Shown here piece after piece: positions 4,700-5,920 of a stretch of DNA of 5,920 nt. The notes under the pieces were generated by a model, which was not told the DNA's origin, searched no databases, and worked only from the letters and a program-made list of their open reading frames with translations. The first letter of the stretch is position 1, and each line of letters starts with the position of its first letter. The translations under genes and the position numbers were made by a program. Origin of the DNA: Spirochaetota bacterium (GTDB lineage Bacteria; Spirochaetota; Leptospiria; Turneriellales; Turneriellaceae); NCBI GenBank assembly GCA_029561505.1, contig JAKQXK010000527.1:1-5920 (forward strand), written 5' to 3'.

Positions 4700-5920
4700 G
4701 CGATTTACTCCCGCGCCGGCAGTCACAACCCTTGCGGTGCTGCGGGCGTTCTCAGCCAGAAATGAAGGTTGCACGCCAAACCAGAGAATCGCGGCACAGA
4801 GCAGCGTCAGGCACACGCGCTCGATAGCCGACGGCCCCCAGGTGTTATCCAAACCATTGGCGCGCATCTTGTGATATAGCCGCAGCATGTATGCCGCGCT
4901 GAAGACGAGCGTTGAAATCGCGAGAACAGTCAGCGGCCACGATTTGAACGAAAGACCAAAAAGCATAAGAAACTCACCTACAAAGCCGATGGTACCTGGC
5001 ACGCCAATCGCCGAAAACAGCGCAATGGAAAATGCGATTTGATAGAAGAAACTCTTAGGTGCCTGCATACCTGCAAGATCATCTGATTTGCTGCGTACAA
5101 GATGCATCGTGACAATAATGAACAGCAACGCGTTCGCAAGACTATGGCCGACATTCTGTACGATCGCGCCCGTTACGCCATATTCATTGTTTGTCAGGGT
5201 GCCAGCGAATAACAGGCCCATATGCGAGAGCGACGAATAGGCAATAACGAAGCGAAACGACTGCTGGCGGTAAGCAACAAAGGCGCCATAGAGCATCGAG
5301 AATATTCCAAGCGAAATGAAGATCGACCCCCACTCTGCGATAACACCGCTGAAGTTTGGAGTAATAAAACGCAGAACGCCGTAAGACCCTAATTTCAGAA
5401 AAAGCCCTGAAAGCAAAAGAGTGCCCAAAGGCGCCTGAGTGTGGGTTAACGGCAGCCAGGCGTGAAAAGGAAACACCGGCATTTTGATGGCAAAAGCGAT
5501 AAATATTAACCAGAACACCGCACTCTGTTGTGTGTCGGTTAAACTTCTTCCGGCCTCGTAAAGGTCATTGATGTACCATGATTTAAGGCCTTCAACGTTG
5601 GTGTGGTTGTACAGATAAATCAATCCAATCAACATAAACAAAGAACCAAACAAGGTGTACACAAAAAACTTAAAAGTGATTTTGCCCCTGTTTTCTCCAC
5701 CCCATAACAGACAGATAAAATAAATAGGGATAAGGGCCAGTTCCCAGAACACGTAAAACAAAAACCCGTCGTTGGCCATAAACACACCAACCAATGCCAT
5801 TTGCATCAGCAGAATAAGCGCATAAAAGGAATTGGCGCTTTCGTATTCGGATTGAAATGAACTCAGAATAATCAGAGGAACCAAAAAACAAGTGAGCAAA
5901 ACCATTAATAAGGACAGTGC
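4697..5920 (-). CDS. nuoM: NADH-quinone oxidoreductase subunit M (complex I), 5' end cut by window
   Basis: It is an antiporter-like proton-pumping subunit of complex I in the inner membrane. The reading frame is open through the window edge (ALSLLM...), so the ATG at 5905 is internal; about 407 of the expected ~500 residues are present. Numbering from the window edge, conserved features are E60 in YVFWELALIPIY, then LLWGGENRGKITFKFFVYTL, K146 and H153 in IKMPVFPFHAWLP, K176 in FLKLGSYG, AYSSLSHMG (about 227-235), H259 in NVGHSL and E316 in GTIGFVGEF. The usual LPDAHTEAP is LPLTHTQAP here (about 156-164), losing two acidic residues. The Lys commonly found before AYSS appears as Arg. The first ~110 codons are richer in A+T (about 39% G+C over 5581-5920, by hand count) than most of the window. 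The stop overlaps the nuoN start. Identity secure. Confidence 0.95.
   Translation of the reverse strand, partial: ALSLLMVLLTCFLVPLIILSSFQSEYESANSFYALILLMQMALVGVFMANDGFLFYVFWELALIPIYFICLLWGGENRGKITFKFFVYTLFGSLFMLIGLIYLYNHTNVEGLKSWYINDLYEAGRSLTDTQQSAVFWLIFIAFAIKMPVFPFHAWLPLTHTQAPLGTLLLSGLFLKLGSYGVLRFITPNFSGVIAEWGSIFISLGIFSMLYGAFVAYRQQSFRFVIAYSSLSHMGLLFAGTLTNNEYGVTGAIVQNVGHSLANALLFIIVTMHLVRSKSDDLAGMQAPKSFFYQIAFSIALFSAIGVPGTIGFVGEFLMLFGLSFKSWPLTVLAISTLVFSAAYMLRLYHKMRANGLDNTWGPSAIERVCLTLLCAAILWFGVQPSFLAENARSTARVVTAGAGVNR

Noticed and set aside
4444..4827. Plus-strand ORF of 127 codons across the nuoM/nuoN junction
   Set aside because: It lies antisense to two clear complex I genes; its Arg/Pro/Ala-rich translation is typical of a shadow frame in G+C-rich membrane-protein genes.

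Overview
The window is a run of five co-oriented genes, all on the minus strand, from a diderm (Gram-negative type) bacterium of moderate G+C. In transcription order, from high to low coordinate, they are nuoM (5' end cut by the window edge), nuoN, a periplasmic HtrA/DegP-type serine protease, coaX (type III pantothenate kinase), and an LptF/LptG-family LPS-export permease (3' end cut by the window edge). The LPS transporter and the exported HtrA protease imply an outer membrane. A spirochaete of the Leptospiraceae, such as a Turneriella-like organism, would fit the G+C and gene types, but that is an impression and not a proof.

Layout. 5920-4697 is the C-terminal ~407 residues of NuoM. Its stop and the nuoN start share one base (TGATG). 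4697-3162 is a full-length NuoN of 511 residues. Fifteen bases later htrA starts with a clear ribosome binding site and runs to 1965. Next comes the only sizeable intergenic stretch (1964-1710, 255 bp), which is packed with dyad symmetries and with a 59/60-bp tandem repeat that runs into the coaX start codon. coaX most likely occupies 1709-939 (256 residues); a longer 299-residue reading is probably an artefact of the repeat. The permease gene begins inside the coaX 3' end, most likely at a TTG codon (964-962) preceded by AAGGGA, and continues past position 1. It has no ATG near its start and no stop in the window, so a simple ORF search misses it.

Function. NuoM and NuoN are two antiporter-like proton-pumping subunits of respiratory complex I. 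HtrA is an envelope quality-control protease that could be co-transcribed with them. CoaX makes 4'-phosphopantothenate for coenzyme A. The permease would help extract LPS from the inner membrane. The genes do not form one pathway. The window is mostly housekeeping, and I found no sign of a new defence, mobile or biosynthetic system.

The most interesting parts are: (i) the structured tandem repeat at the coaX translation start, which places the ribosome binding site in a hairpin loop and creates a 40-codon upstream ORF overlapping the coaX start as ATGA; (ii) unusual substitutions at otherwise conserved polar positions in NuoN and NuoM; and (iii) a drop in G+C in the 5' part of nuoM that hints at mosaic ancestry.
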